Translations under genes and position numbers: made by a program | Part shown: one piece after another, positions 38,303 to 49,925 of the stretch | How the letters are laid out: every line of letters starts with the position of its first letter | Position numbering within the stretch: the first letter of the stretch is position 1 | The notes under the pieces: generated by a model | Databases searched by the model: none | Seen by the model: only the letters and a program-made list of their open reading frames with translations | Told to the model about the DNA's origin: nothing | Assembly (NCBI RefSeq): GCF_025370935.1 | Contig: NC_133473.1 | Coordinates: 9,491,842-9,555,841 of the forward strand | DNA: 64,000 nt | Direction: 5' to 3' | DNA from: Choristoneura fumiferana | Lineage: Eukaryota; Arthropoda; Insecta; Lepidoptera; Tortricidae

Positions 38303-38452
38303 CGGTCAAGGACTTTAATTCATGAGCCACAACCACCATGGAACCGTTTCACAGTAAACGTCATAGTGACATCGCATTAATTAACAAGGAAAATCGTAAT
38401 GACTTTTCCTTTGAAAATGATCCATGGTGACTCATTAATTCTTGACCGTACA
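38301..38452. mobile_element. Foldback MITE with TACGGTCAAG ends, abutting the previous one
   Basis: TACGGTCAAGGACTTTAATT then CATGAGCCAC mirrors GTGACTCATTAATTCTTGAC then CGTA. Confidence 0.75.
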
Positions 38453-38539
38453 TACATTTGCACGTATTTTTTTGTTAGTATTAGGATTATTTATTCCTAG
38501 GTATTAGGTTTACTTAGTGCATTATCGAATGCAGCGCGG

Positions 38540-38690
38540 CTACGAGGCTACGAGGCAATTTAAAAATTTGTCCTGAAGGCGTCGGTCGGGCGTTGTCTAT
38601 ATTATGCGGCAGGTATGCAGGGCCCGCGCCCGCGTAGCGCTACGAACGCTACGAACTGCTACGTGGCTACGGTTTCGTAGGAGCTATAGC
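38540..38690. repeat. GCTACGA-rich cluster
   Basis: It has many copies of CTACGA and CGTAG words, for example GCGCTACGAACGCTACGAAC. A smaller similar cluster lies at 2640-2700 (CTACGATGTGCTACGAGTAC). Confidence 0.5.
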
Positions 38691-39562
38691 ATTTTTAAAT
38701 CCCCTTTTACGTGATATAATTTGACGTATTATTTGGCTAGATTGGCAAAGAAATGTGGATTGAAATATCAAATTCAAGGTGAAAGACCGACCGGGGGCAT
38801 ACGACTTGGTTGCGAATAAGATAAAACTAACATCATAGCGAAATTGATTATGAAGAGGTTCCACCCTGGAACGTGATTCAGTTTCCTCGACTGTACCTAT
38901 GTGTAGACGGGCAGTCAGAGTACCTATAGCCAATTCAATTAATAAACCTGATTGGTACTTATATTGTTTAGCTTACCGGGATCGCAGGTCGCAGAAACGT
39001 TTAAAGTTATGAAATCTTGCACTGGCGTTCCTCGCATACAACGTGTGTATTGTACATATATTTTTTTTACTGTACGAAATAAATAAACAAACACAATGAA
39101 CGGTACAGTGCAGGACAATGTTGATGAAGTCCCATGAGCATTTTGAAAAGTCTTGGAATTTCAACTCAATCTAATGATTTACGGGAGCGAAGTCGTGAGT
39201 AAATGTAAGCTTGGTTATAACAAGAACAAGACTCTGGCCAATTGTGATTAAAAAATCAGGACTTGCTTTTTTTTGCGGTAAAAAGAAACTGTCTAATCCT
39301 TGGCATGTCTACGTATCTTTCTGTAGCGAGCGGACGGGGCGCGAAGCAGACTTGATTGGAAACCCTATTCCATATTTATTATGGGCCTATTTTGTCATGT
39401 TTATTGACGCGGCTGTCGGGGAATAACCGGCTTATTTCATATAATGTTATTGCTTGGAACTTTCCGGGAACTATTGAATTATCTGTTGCATATTTTTTGC
39501 ATGTGAACATGAAACTACCGTGAGACTCACTCATATTAAATGATACTGTAAAAGATAACTCA

Positions 39563-39677
39563 CGTCTTAAATCGAGTTTAGCTCGACATGTTTCGGGCCA
39601 ATTCGTAGCCCTTCTTCCTAGGAGCAACGCGACTCGGCGGCATGTCGAACATGTCGAGCTAAACTCAATTGAAGACG
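39563..39677. repeat. Foldback repeat with GAGTTTAGCTCGACATGTT arms
   Basis: CGTCTTAAATCGAGTTTAGC then TCGACATGTT is mirrored by ACATGTCGAGCTAAACTCAA then TTGAAGACG. The loop includes GCGACTCGGCGGC. Confidence 0.7.
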
Positions 39678-39749
39678 CATATTTGTGTATATAAATGTTT
39701 TTTTTTATAATAATAATAATAAAAAATTTAGTACTTACCTAACTTACGG

Positions 39750-39981
39750 TCTAATCCCACTAATATTATAAATGCGAAAGTTTGTAAGTCTGTTTGTTTG
39801 TTACCTTTTCATTCTTTTTCGTCTAAACCCCTGAAACGATTCAGATGAAATTCGGTATATAAATAGTTTGAGTCCCGGTGAAGGATATAGGATAGTTTTT
39901 ATCCCGGAAAATTGCATAGTTCCTGCGGGATTGCGATAAACAAATTCTACGCAAACGGAGTCGCGGGCGACAGCTGCTATA
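39750..39981 (+). repeat. 'ATGCGAAA...GAGTCGCGGGC' family, well-preserved copy
   Basis: TCTAATCCCACTAATATTAT at the left, 'ttttatcccggaaaattgca' in the middle and AACGGAGTCGCGGGCGACAG at the right. Confidence 0.8.
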
Positions 39982-40545
39982 GTTCGATGATAAGTGACAA
40001 ACATTATTTTTAATTAGTATTAGCTGTTCATAAGACACTTAGTCAATCAGTAAATCATTTTCAGGTTTTCTTAGTAAGAAATCATCCACATTAAAATTAC
40101 CAGAAACTACTATAGGTATTATATATTTAAGCTCCGAGGATGTTCAGGAAACACTTATTGCGAGGTGGAAAGTCTATCAACAAGCGGGCAGCATGACTTG
40201 AAGGCGATGCTGTGGCCAAGCCTCGTTTGCTCTGTTAACCTGCTGTTGCTTTGCTAGTAAACAAGTCGCAAGAATTTTGATCATGCTAGATTTAGCATCG
40301 GTGCCTATTGTCTTTAGTTTTAATAAAAAAATTACACTGAGCATCATCTCTTTTAATAATATTTGCCGAAACGGTAATAATGACGAAAAAAAACCGCAAA
40401 ACCGTTGAATATTTACTCAGTAGTAGTGTGCATAAGGTCATTGCTATCAATTTAATAAGAGCTTAATCTTTAATAGTATTTGATGATGATGAAGTATATC
40501 ATGCAGGTGTGATTCCCGCGAAGGTTGCCAGGTGATGTCATTGAA

Positions 40546-40713
40546 ACGGGTGACACTCTTTCCCGGCCCGGATAATACGGATGGAAATACCGACCCTGTT
40601 TTTCGTGTGCACTCCCATAGAAGCTCCTGTCAGTTTCTATGGGCATGTACACGAAAAACAGGGCCGGTATATCCATGTCGGTGTTATCCGGGCCGGAAAG
40701 GAGTGTTACCCGT
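40546..40713. repeat. Long GC-rich hairpin of 168 bp
   Basis: The left arm ACGGGTGACACTCTTTCCCG then GCCCGGATAATACGG and CCCTGTTTTTCGTGTGCA pairs with the right arm TGTACACGAAAAACAGGG then GTTATCCGGGCCGGAAAGGA and GTGTTACCCGT. The loop is GAAGCTCCTGTCAGTTTC. Confidence 0.75.
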
Positions 40714-41191
40714 CAACAACGACGTGTGAGTGTGTTTCATTGAAGAATCTCTTTATTTTCACACTTCTGTTTTATTTTAAATTACATCCGTGCGAATCCA
40801 TGACGGTTTAGTTCCAACTAAACCACTGCTCCCTAACAGCCAGTGCACTAGCGCGGCAAACGCGCCGCCGCCGGATGCGCTGTTAAAGGCATTATTATCC
40901 GGACGGTCGCGCCGCAAATAAATCGTCTGCCGGAGCGGGGCTCTTTCGATTATCCTCAAATCTTCATTACATCGACGTATGCCCCTCGCCTCTTGTGCAC
41001 TCACTTACTTTATTATATTACACTTTTTTATTCTAGGTGATACTTATACAACCAAAACAGTTATTAATTTAGGTATTCTACGAGAGTCGAAGTGAATGAT
41101 TACACACACAACTACAACATGCCGTGTAATGACAGCAGGATTTTGACATTTACTCATTCATTTCATTCATTCTCCTTTTGTGCAATCAGTT
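40714..41191. other. GC-rich unique island
   Basis: CGCGGCAAACGCGCCGCCGC near 40851 and further CpG-rich sequence to 40990, then AT-rich. The 75-codon open frame on the minus strand has no family features. Confidence 0.4.
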
Positions 41192-41823
41192 CTTTTTTAG
41201 AGTTCCGTAGCCAAAATGGCAAAAACGGTTATAGTTTCGCCATGTCTGCCTGTCTGTCTGTGCGTCCGCGGCTTTGCTCAGGGATTATCAATGCTAGAAA
41301 GCTGTAATTTTGCACAAATATATATGTAAACTGTGCCGACAAATGGTATAATAAAAAAACCACAAAATCATTTTTTTTAGGGTACCTTCCATAGACGTGG
41401 GGGTGTTTTTTTTCTCTCATCCGACCCTATAGTGTGAGGTATCGTTGGATAGGTATTTTAAAATGATTACGGGTTTGCTACGACGATTTTTCGATTCAGT
41501 GATTTGTTTGCGAAATATTCAACTTTAAAGTGACAATTTTCATAAAAATCGAGCGTCCCCCCCCTTCTAAAATCTAAACCAGTGGGTGGAAAAATTTGAA
41601 AAAAAATCAGGATGGTAGTAAGTATATCAAACTATAACGATTAAGTTTTCTTGAGAATTATTAGTAGGTTAAGAGTAAATAGCAGGCTAAGGTATAAAAT
41701 ATACCTAAACTTGGAATATTCCGTACAAAATACGAAATCCGTATGAAAATATTACTTAATTTTTTTGTAATGGCTACGGAACCCTATTTCAGGCGTGTCC
41801 GACATGCTCTTGGCGGGTTTTTA
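41192..41823 (+). repeat. GGTTCCG/TCTG dispersed repeat, copy related to 12982
   Basis: The left end is TTTTTTAGAGTTCCGTAGCC, then 'tatagtttcgccatgtctg'. The middle 'ccttccatagacgtggggg' and the right end TGGCTACGGAACCCTATTTC then GTGTCCGACATGCTCTTGG define it. The middle matches both 13150-13330 and 52610-52820. Confidence 0.75.
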
Positions 41824-42476
41824 GCTGTGCGTGTGTGTTCACTTCAACACTCGTGGCACTACCTATATTATCGATGACGTAGGTAAACTTGCAATCAGAT
41901 CTCTTACTTTTGGTTCCTGTGAATGTTTATTATAGAACAATCCTTTCGAAGTAAGCTAGTCAGTTAAGAACTACGTTAATACTCTGTAGCCATGAATAGG
42001 TACTACTTACAAAGTTGGAATAGATTTAGAGTAAACATTTTGCTACTCATTAGGTCTACTTACAAGTGCGTTTCGCATCAAAGCTTAATAGTTATTTTGC
42101 TCGAGCTCGATATTACGGATTGAACATCGTAAGAAAATTCACCCGACATGTTTCCAACTCTGCGAAGCAATGAAACTTTGGCTCAATAACAAACTTTTAA
42201 TGAAACACTGTTAGTTGGTCCCCGGACGGAGTGTTTTTATATTAAAATGGTTTTAAAATTATATGTTATCTTCAAATGTAGGTAGGCCTGAACTGAATAA
42301 GTAGTTGGGCAATTCGAAAAAGGAAAGAAGTGGGAGTTAATTATGTCTTTGGATGCAACGCTTTGCAGATAATGTACCTACTGCTTGTCATTGTATTACT
42401 GACCTCACGTAAATCATTTGGACAAACCAGTGGGAATCGAATCGTTACGCCGCCACGCTTTTGATTCTATAACCTA

Positions 42477-42703
42477 TAACCTAACCAACAATAAGTTGGA
42501 AAACCTTCGACTTTGTTACTTCAAAGCTCAATATCTCAAAACCAGCTGAACCAATTTTGATGACACATGTTAAAAAAACTGCTTTCAAATAATAAAAAAA
42601 CGCATTCATATCGGTCCACCCGTTTAAGAGCTACGGTGCCACAGACAGACACACATAGCGGTTAAACTTAAAACACCCCTCTTTTTGCGTCGGGGGTTAA
42701 AAA
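42477..42703 (-). repeat. 'CCCCGACGC' dispersed repeat, inverted copy
   Basis: The plus strand has AACCTAACCAACAATAAGTT at the left and TTTTTGCGTCGGGGGTTAAA at the right, with 'aagagctacggtgccacag' between. Confidence 0.8.
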
Positions 42704-43142
42704 CTATCCTGACCTTAAGACACGAGATCTTTTCTGCTTGATTTAGGAGTAGCTCGAACATTTACAGTCCCACGATTTATTCCTTTAAATGGTGCTTATA
42801 TCTCAGCCAGACTTACTCCCGTGTATAAGAGCGCATGAACTCCGCCGAGGAAGTGGCTGGAAGTAGTTAGTGGCGTTTTATTCGCCGTGACGCAAAGGCC
42901 GGTGACAGGCGCGCCCACCGGATATTGATTTACAGCGGCCATTGGAGCTCGGTTCCGGGTGCAGCCTCCGATACACTGCCACATTTGCTTTGTGCTTGCC
43001 ATAATTAAGTTAAAGCTAGTCGGTAGAAATAAGCGAAATTCAAACTATAAAAAGCGAGCACCGCGCACAAATTAATTAATGCATGCATAGGTATGAAGTA
43101 AAAAACTAGATAAATGCGAGTCTAACTCGCGTGGCGATGATT
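42704..43142. other. GC-richer unique island
   Basis: The 42830-42980 stretch includes GGTGACAGGCGCGCCCACCG and ATTGATTTAC, a PBX/Hox-like word. No exon is recognised. Confidence 0.35.
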
Positions 43143-43415
43143 CATCATCATCATCATCATGTCAGCCGAAAGACGTTCACTGCTGGACATAGGCCTCCCC
43201 AAGGCTCTCCACTCAGACCGGTCTTGTGCTTTCCGCATCCACCGCGATCCCGCGATCTTAACCAAGCTCCATCTTGTTGGAGGCCTACCGACAGCTCGTC
43301 TCCCGGTCCGCGGACGCCATTCGAGAACCTTCTGACCCCATCGGCCATCAGTCCTGCGAGCAATGTGCCCCGCCCACTGCCACTTTAGTTTCGCAATTCT
43401 CGGCGATGATTCCGT
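43143..43415 (-). mobile_element. 3' fragment of an RTE-type non-LTR retrotransposon
   Basis: The minus strand encodes KLKWQWAGHIARRTDGRWGQ, then VLEWRPRTGRRAVGRPPTRW, then KIAGSRWMRKAQDRSEWRAL. This is the familiar C-terminus that follows the reverse transcriptase in RTE-like LINEs of animals. It ends in a run of ATG triplets (43143-43160 on the plus strand as cat repeats), the usual simple-repeat tail of these elements. The reverse transcriptase domain itself is absent, so this is a 5'-truncated dead copy. Upstream codons to 43478 look unrelated to the element. Confidence 0.85.
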
Positions 43416-43534
43416 ACGATGAAATATTTTAATAATTATGTGCTGCTTAAATAGTGGCGCCATATCTAAACCACACATTTACGAGTATTATAAGATTTTT
43501 AGTAAACTATAGAAGAATTATCTGTTAAAATAAA

Positions 43535-43910
43535 AACGGTAAGGGCGTCGACTTGAAATTTTGGTACTTATGCAAATGTAGTTTGGGTGACAATACAAGT
43601 ATAGTTAACAAAAAGCACAGTCAGCTAAAAAAGCTTGTACTTATTAAAAAAAAATTTACCATTGCAAAAACATATTGATATGGCTCACGATATATTTGCA
43701 AGTTTTTATTTTATTCTAATTTATCCCTCTAAGTCTCCATGTTAAGTACCTATACCTGAATTTATCTTTTGGTCACCGACATAAGTGTGCCAATTTTCAA
43801 CTCAATTGGTTCACCTAGTTTCAGAGCTAATTGGCTGTTGCAGATGAGCAGACACACAGACATACGAGTCCTATAAGCTTTCCACACGTTTTCAAGTCGA
43901 AATACCAACG
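43535..43910 (+). repeat. Probable diverged dispersed repeat
   Basis: 'cgacttgaaattttggtact', CAATTTTCAACTCAATTGGT, and 'cagacacacagacatacgag' resemble the style of the TCTG-repeat families. No second copy was found in the window, so the call is weak. Confidence 0.35.
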
Positions 43911-46900
43911 TACGTACCTAGTACGTACTAGATTCAGCGTAAATGACTAGTTACAGTACGTCATTTTTAAGCCAGTTGCAGTTGAAAGTAAGTTACTGTG
44001 CTACGCAGATTGTAAATTGTTCGCCGCGCCCGCGCTCGGGCGGGACGGTAAGCCGGCCTGATATAATACTCGTAGCAGAGCGGCGCCTGTAGGCATCTAC
44101 ATATTCGCACATAAACCCGCTAAACATACACCGGTGCTCACTAGTGAGGGATAACAGGTAAATCCAGACAGTGGGAATCAGTGTAATGCTCGGTAAACGT
44201 TTGATATGGTATGAATAACATCACAGGCCCGTTACAAATGGATGAACCGCATACGGGACCGTGCTTACGGATCACAGTTGAAGCTGAGCTAAATTTTTGC
44301 TATGGTTCGTGGATGCGGCATCGGTGTCTATTGAATGAGGATTGTTAATGTTGCTTGTTCGTGCGTAGGTATCAGAAATTAAGTAGATATATAGCTGCAT
44401 GCGTTATGATGCTTTGTAGCATATTCATGTGCAGAAATATTGAATAAAAAAACGGTAGACTGTTACTTGTGGCGGTCGTTTCTGTCCGTTCGTGCACTTT
44501 AATTTTTTATCTCTATCGGGCGAGAAATCAGCCATTTTTTCGTATATTGGTTTCTATTTTATTTCTCTAACTTCTCATTGTCAAATGAAATTCACTTACT
44601 TTGATGTAAATAGGTAACAAACAGATAAACACAGACAGTTAAGTACTTATTCATATTCATATTTATTCATTCAAATTCATGCTCATTACATTATTAGATG
44701 GTAGTTTTACAAGATAGTAGGTACGTGCCACATGGTACTTTTGAATGAATTACAAAATTAGTAGGTATGGATAAAAATATAAAAACCATATTTTTGTACA
44801 ATTTGTGTTACTTTTAAATGGTGATAATTTTAGTATTAGCTGTCAGTGAATAGCTTCACAATTTTAATTAATTATAAAGCACCAGACCTGTGGTCACACT
44901 TCAGGTTAAACTCCAAAGAGATAAAATCTAATTTTAGTAATTTCACGGCACCAACGTGTTTCCGATAGCGAGCCGGGCGCAGGCGGGGGGGCGCGAGGCG
45001 CGATTCTCTCACTCGACAGATCACCTGAAAGTGTACCACTTAATAACTCACATCCTCTCCCGGTTCACTGGGCATCCGCTGGATCGTCACATATCTCTAA
45101 ATATGGCCGGCGGAGCGTGCCGCGCCGGCCCAGCCTCGGTACACGAGCCCTTTCCCAGCGCGATAAAAGCAAATTATACCATTAATACTAGGCCTTTTTA
45201 TCGCTCACCGAGTGTGGTTTTACACATAAAGTACCCTTTTAAATAGCTAACAGGAACTGCGATGACGGTCAAATGATGAAATCATAGGTGGTAGTCTGTT
45301 CATCAGTAGGTAGCATTATATAGGCGTATGAGGAGAATGTTTAATTATTTATTTCATCTATTTAGAGACACAAACTACTAGAGGTTGTTTAATCTACTCC
45401 ACTGATACTGGTAGAGGTCAATTACGGGTTAGTTTTATGTAAAAAATAATAATAAATAACTGAAAATGGTCACAAAGTGAAGCATGTTATTGAACATCAT
45501 CTCATCTGCGGTATATACACATGTAATAAGAACATTTGGGCTGTAGTCCCCAATTAAACAATACACCTCAAAATTTTAAACTCTCTTGCATAAAAGTCGT
45601 TACTATTTCTAAAACGTAATTAGTATTGTTTGTTTACCATCAAGTTGTAAATATAGTTTTCAAGATTTGTATGTCTACAGCTTTCGCTTAACAAGATAAA
45701 AGTACGTACAAGGAACTATTGAAGAGTTTAATAATATTCATTGGGCCCGGGCAATTTTCCGGGCGAGCGGCGGCGCGTCTTTGATCAGCGTCGACTAGCC
45801 CGTGAATAGTCAAATTAATGAACTAACTACAACAACCTCATGCAATATGTAAGTAATGTAAAACATATGACATAATCTTTATACAATTAATTTTGAATAG
45901 ACCGCCGCAAACATCTATCAGCCCACATCACTAAAAGCATTTTCCAAATACTTGTTCCCCAAAGTAATTCAATTTTACACCCTAAATAAGTGAATCGCGA
46001 ACACGTGTACGTTGGTAATCTGCCGGTCGCGGAAGGGCAAGGGTTGCGCGTCTTGGAGCAGCGTACGCGACGGTGCCTTTTAAACAATATTTCCGGCGAA
46101 TCATTATGCACAGCACACTGATCACATGAGCTCACTCTGTTCGACTGAAAACTTAATTTTAAGGAGGTTCATTACGTAATTTTGCGTGTGTCATCTTGTT
46201 TATCGGTTTAATTATGGGCATCCAACGGGTTGTCTAATGGTTCAACACCTTGTTACGTAACATAATTTATGAAAAAGATTGATTTAGTAATTTTTCCGTC
46301 AAGAAAATGTTACACGTTTTCGGTGGATATTGCTTTTAGCTGTCGTGATTTATTGAATCTATTGCAAAGTGTCGTACGTGGTTGTTCAGAAATAATGTTA
46401 TTGGGCGTAAAAGTTGCCCAATAATGTCGTTATAAAACTTTGCCCAAGAATTATACAGGATGTCACAAATAAATCGAAAAAAAGTTTTGTATAAGTGCAG
46501 TCACATTTTATCGGTGTGCCCTGAATGTGATAGAGTGGTATAATAAGTCGCTCACCTTCTCGTGGGTCCGAGGGTCCTTCAGAGAACGGGCGTGGAGCAC
46601 TCTCCACGTCGCTGCTACACTAATATGCTTTATTGATAGATTCGGAGACGTGAAGTGTGTTCCGTTTGTTCTTCTCGTGTGATTGCGATGTTGGCCACGT
46701 TGATTGCATGTTCTTTTGTTGCTATTGGACCGATTGTACTTAATGTTGGTTGATGAATAAATGTTGGGGTAAGTCAAGTTATGTGAGACAGTAAAGTGAA
46801 AAATCCGATTAAAAAGCTGTTATAGGTATTTATATTTGGCTGAAGGTACTATTTTGGAAAGTAAATTTTCAACATTGTGATGACTGTGTCGAAACTTTAC

Positions 46901-48229
46901 TTTTTTTAAAGATAATTTTTACGTCATGGCATGATTGCGTTTCTCCTCTCAACGTCAGGTTCGTTCATGAGATAGACTCGAGAATCAACTTTTTTAATAT
47001 TAGTGCGTAAAACGAAATATGAAATCAAATTTAAATTTCGCAATGACCTAAAAATAAACACAAAAAACTTGATTCAACCTACATCAAAAGCACAATCAGC
47101 TACCTAGGTACGAAATCACTTGTTACACGTCTGAAATGAGTGTATTGTTTTTTGTGTCACTTTTAATTAAAAAAAGAAGATCCATATGTCACGTGTGCCT
47201 CGTCCAGGCATCGAAGCGCGTGTGGCAGGTCACGGGTCGCGGGCACTTCCGGCGTCGCGTCGCGCCCTTCCGGTGCGCGCGCGCCGCGAGCGTGACCGCA
47301 ACCATTATAATATCTCATTGTCCTGAGCCATATGAACATGCGGACCGAATCTAACTGTCCATTAAAATAAAATCAACGGAGTACTGTATCTAGGAGTCGA
47401 TTTCAACATGCAGAGGAATGTGATGTCAGTGATCTGGCGTATTCATCATGATTGTACTATACGTATGGCTCTCATGGTATTAGAAAAAGGTTAAAGCATT
47501 TTTGTGGATCTGTGCTAAAATAAAATGTGTTTTTTAATTATCTGTATTTTAAAAATACTAAAGAATTTAAGGTTTTAGGTACAAATGTGCAGCAATATGT
47601 ATTAATTACCTAATCTAAAAAACAAAAATGTTCCAGATGAAAACTTTTAATTTCAACCGAGGTCAAGCTTCATTCTACAGCTTATGGTAGATAAACATTT
47701 TCGCAGCGCTGGTTAGGTTCAGATTCCTTACTATAGCAGTTAACAAATTTAACAATTGATAAATTAAACCAATAGGGACAAATTAAGTATAGCAAAAATT
47801 TGTGTTGTTGTCATGAGAAAGTACCTACTTAGTAAAGTATTAGGAAATTTCTTGAAATTTTAGAAGAAATATAATTTTCTTTCACTCGTCATTGCATTAT
47901 AGACCAGAGGACATAATGAACTTGTTTAATGTCGACATGTTAATAAAAGGGCCAGCAAAAACTAATTAGGTCGGAGTTACTGAAAAGCTTTTATGACGTA
48001 AATAATGCAATTGGTTAAAAGGACGCGAAAAACAAAGGAGTATCAATTTAATTGTGACATGCTAATGGCCACGGCCACCTGAGCACCGCTTTAACATATT
48101 CTACTTTATCGAAATTATTCGATCATTTTTATTTATATGTTCATATAATATACCTACTTATCGACAGAGCAAAAACGCAACACACACGACACGACCGTCA
48201 CAAAAGTATCTAAAGCTAGTTTAAATTTA
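43911..48229. other. 4.3 kb of mostly unique sequence with several GC-rich islands
   Basis: Islands lie at 44020-44330, 44940-45180, 45740-45800, 46010-46090 and 47190-47310 (GTCGCGTCGCGCCCTTCCGG). Open frames inside them are short and unlike any family I know. No repeats were recognised. Confidence 0.4.
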
Positions 48230-48383
48230 GACGACCGGATGGCCAAATGGTTAGAGAACCTGACTACGAAGCTTGAGGTCCTGGGTTCGATTCCCGGCCG
48301 GGGCAGATATTTGTATGAATAATACGAATGTTTGTTCTCGGGTCTTGGATGTTTAATATGTATTTAAGTATGTATTTATCTAT

Positions 48384-49804
48384 AGAAGGCGTTAATTAAA
48401 TAAATGAAAACCTCAGACACCCCAAAAATATTTTTTAATTTTAAGTAAGCTGATTAAATTTGTTTTTGAATACCTTCATTATTTTAAAAGATATTGGAGT
48501 GTTTTGCTAAGTCAGTAATTCTACTTAATTTCTAACTCTACATTCGTGATTTGATTGTCAGTTGCGCTTTGACGTTTTTAGAAGAAAATCACTCAGTCAC
48601 AGCAAACCGGCGAGTATTAAATTATCGAAATAGTATGCAACCTCGCTAAAATATTAAACTGGCGCCCGTTGCAGTCGTAACTTTTAGACTGGGCACAATA
48701 AAAAATCGGTCAAGTGCGAGTGCGAGCGCCTCGCGCATAAAGGGTTCCGCACCTCCGTACAATGTTTTAAAAACAAATAGTTCAGTAATAGTTTTTTGTA
48801 AAAAAATCTAATACAAGCTTTTTTGCTGGCGGTACTTTTTGCCCCTGGTTACCAAAGTTAGTCGTCAATACGAATCAAATGAGACCAAAATCGATGCAGT
48901 CGTGTTATTACAGAGTTCCTATGGCCAACATCTAACTTCATCATCAGATCAGCTCTACGTCATAATAATATTGCATTGTCATCGGATTTATACATGCATG
49001 AAAAATTTCAGCTCAATCGGTTGAAGATATCCACTTCAAATTTAAGTTAAAATATTCATTCTTGCTATGTTTGACTTTGTCACACGAGGTATTATTCTAA
49101 AACTTTGTTTAAAGATCTCTGATTACAGTGATAATACTATAATTTATGTAAAAGTTGATTTATGTTTAAGCTGTGATTTATCTTGCAATTGACTTTGTCC
49201 AGGAATTATATTAATTAGGCAACTTTGTTTAAAAGTTTAAAGATTTGATTTGGTTTAAAATTTCATAATTTACCGCTAATTATATCTATTTTGATTAAAA
49301 ATAAACGTTTTTTATTTTGTTTAACAAAAAAAGTAACTGTTCTGATATAAGAAATTCTTGCAATACCTTCTCCCTACGATTTGTACAGTAATTTTGAATA
49401 TTTAAATACGTCTTTAAAAATTTCGGTTTCGGTTTCGGCTAAAAATCGTGTTTCGGTCGGACACTAATAAAAACATATCACCAAAATGTAAGCACTTTGA
49501 ATAAAAGGTGCAAGTATTTTGAATAAAAAACAATTTTTAATTCTTATCCTCTTTGGCTGTCGCCCTCTCGGAGGCTGAATAGCGCTTCAGACTCTTGCCA
49601 TGCGCAGCAGCAGAAAAAAAAATTAGCTGTCAACTCTGTTCATTCGCGGGAAATTCGGCGTACTTCGTATGTTGTGTAATTAAATAATAAGAAGATTGAC
49701 TAGTGTGAATAAATTTTAAACTGTATTATAAACCTTGTAAATAATGTCAATTTGATTTTGAGCAAACTACTTTCTGGTTTTCAGTTATTTAATTAACACC
49801 TTGT
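48384..49804. mobile_element. MITE with ACAAGGTGTTAATTAA ends, copy B, enlarged by an insert
   Basis: The left end AGAAGGCGTTAATTAAATAA and right end TTAATTAACACCTTGT match copy A. Shared internal words include TTGCGCTTTGACGTTTTTAG and TAACTTTTAGACTGGGCACA. After 'gcacaataaaaaa' it carries about 760 bp absent from copy A (48709 to about 49465), starting CGGTCAAGTGCGAGTGCGAG. Confidence 0.75.
48709..49465 (+). repeat. GTGCGAG/GGGTTCCG repeat inserted in MITE copy B
   Basis: It begins CGGTCAAGTGCGAGTGCGAG with AAAGGGTTCCGCACCTCCGT, the start of another lepidopteran dispersed family (compare 57635 and 61440 on the other strand). It includes 'aatttcagctcaatcggttg' and a TTTCGG run near 49423. 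The right edge is approximate. Confidence 0.5.
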
Positions 49805-49925
49805 ATAAGTATGTTCAGTTATCCATAGTACATGTTGCCTAGTATCCATAGTACAAGCTTTGCTTAGTTTGGGTCTAGGTCAATTGGTGTCAAGTGTCCT
49901 ATGATGTTTATTATTTATTTATTAT

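Larger units (their letters stand above)
48230..49925 (+). mobile_element. tRNA-derived SINE, copy 3, split by a MITE
   Basis: The head GACGACCGGATGGCCAAATG with intact B-box GGTTCGATTCCC runs to about 48383. The rest of the SINE (AGTACAAGCTTTGCTTAGTT, GGTCAATTGGTGTCAAGTGT) resumes at 49805. The gap is filled by the element 48384-49804. Confidence 0.8.

Noticed and set aside
43131..43388. Plus-strand 85-codon frame starting with a His run
   Set aside because: It is the antisense of the RTE retrotransposon fragment; the His run is the reversed ATG-triplet tail.
46508..46777. 89-codon minus-strand frame, Asn/Arg/Thr-rich
   Set aside because: No family resemblance, no splice partner, ordinary AT-rich composition.
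47136..47354. 72-codon frame through a GC-rich island
   Set aside because: The Arg/Ala-rich residues follow from CpG-rich composition, with no motif or splice support.
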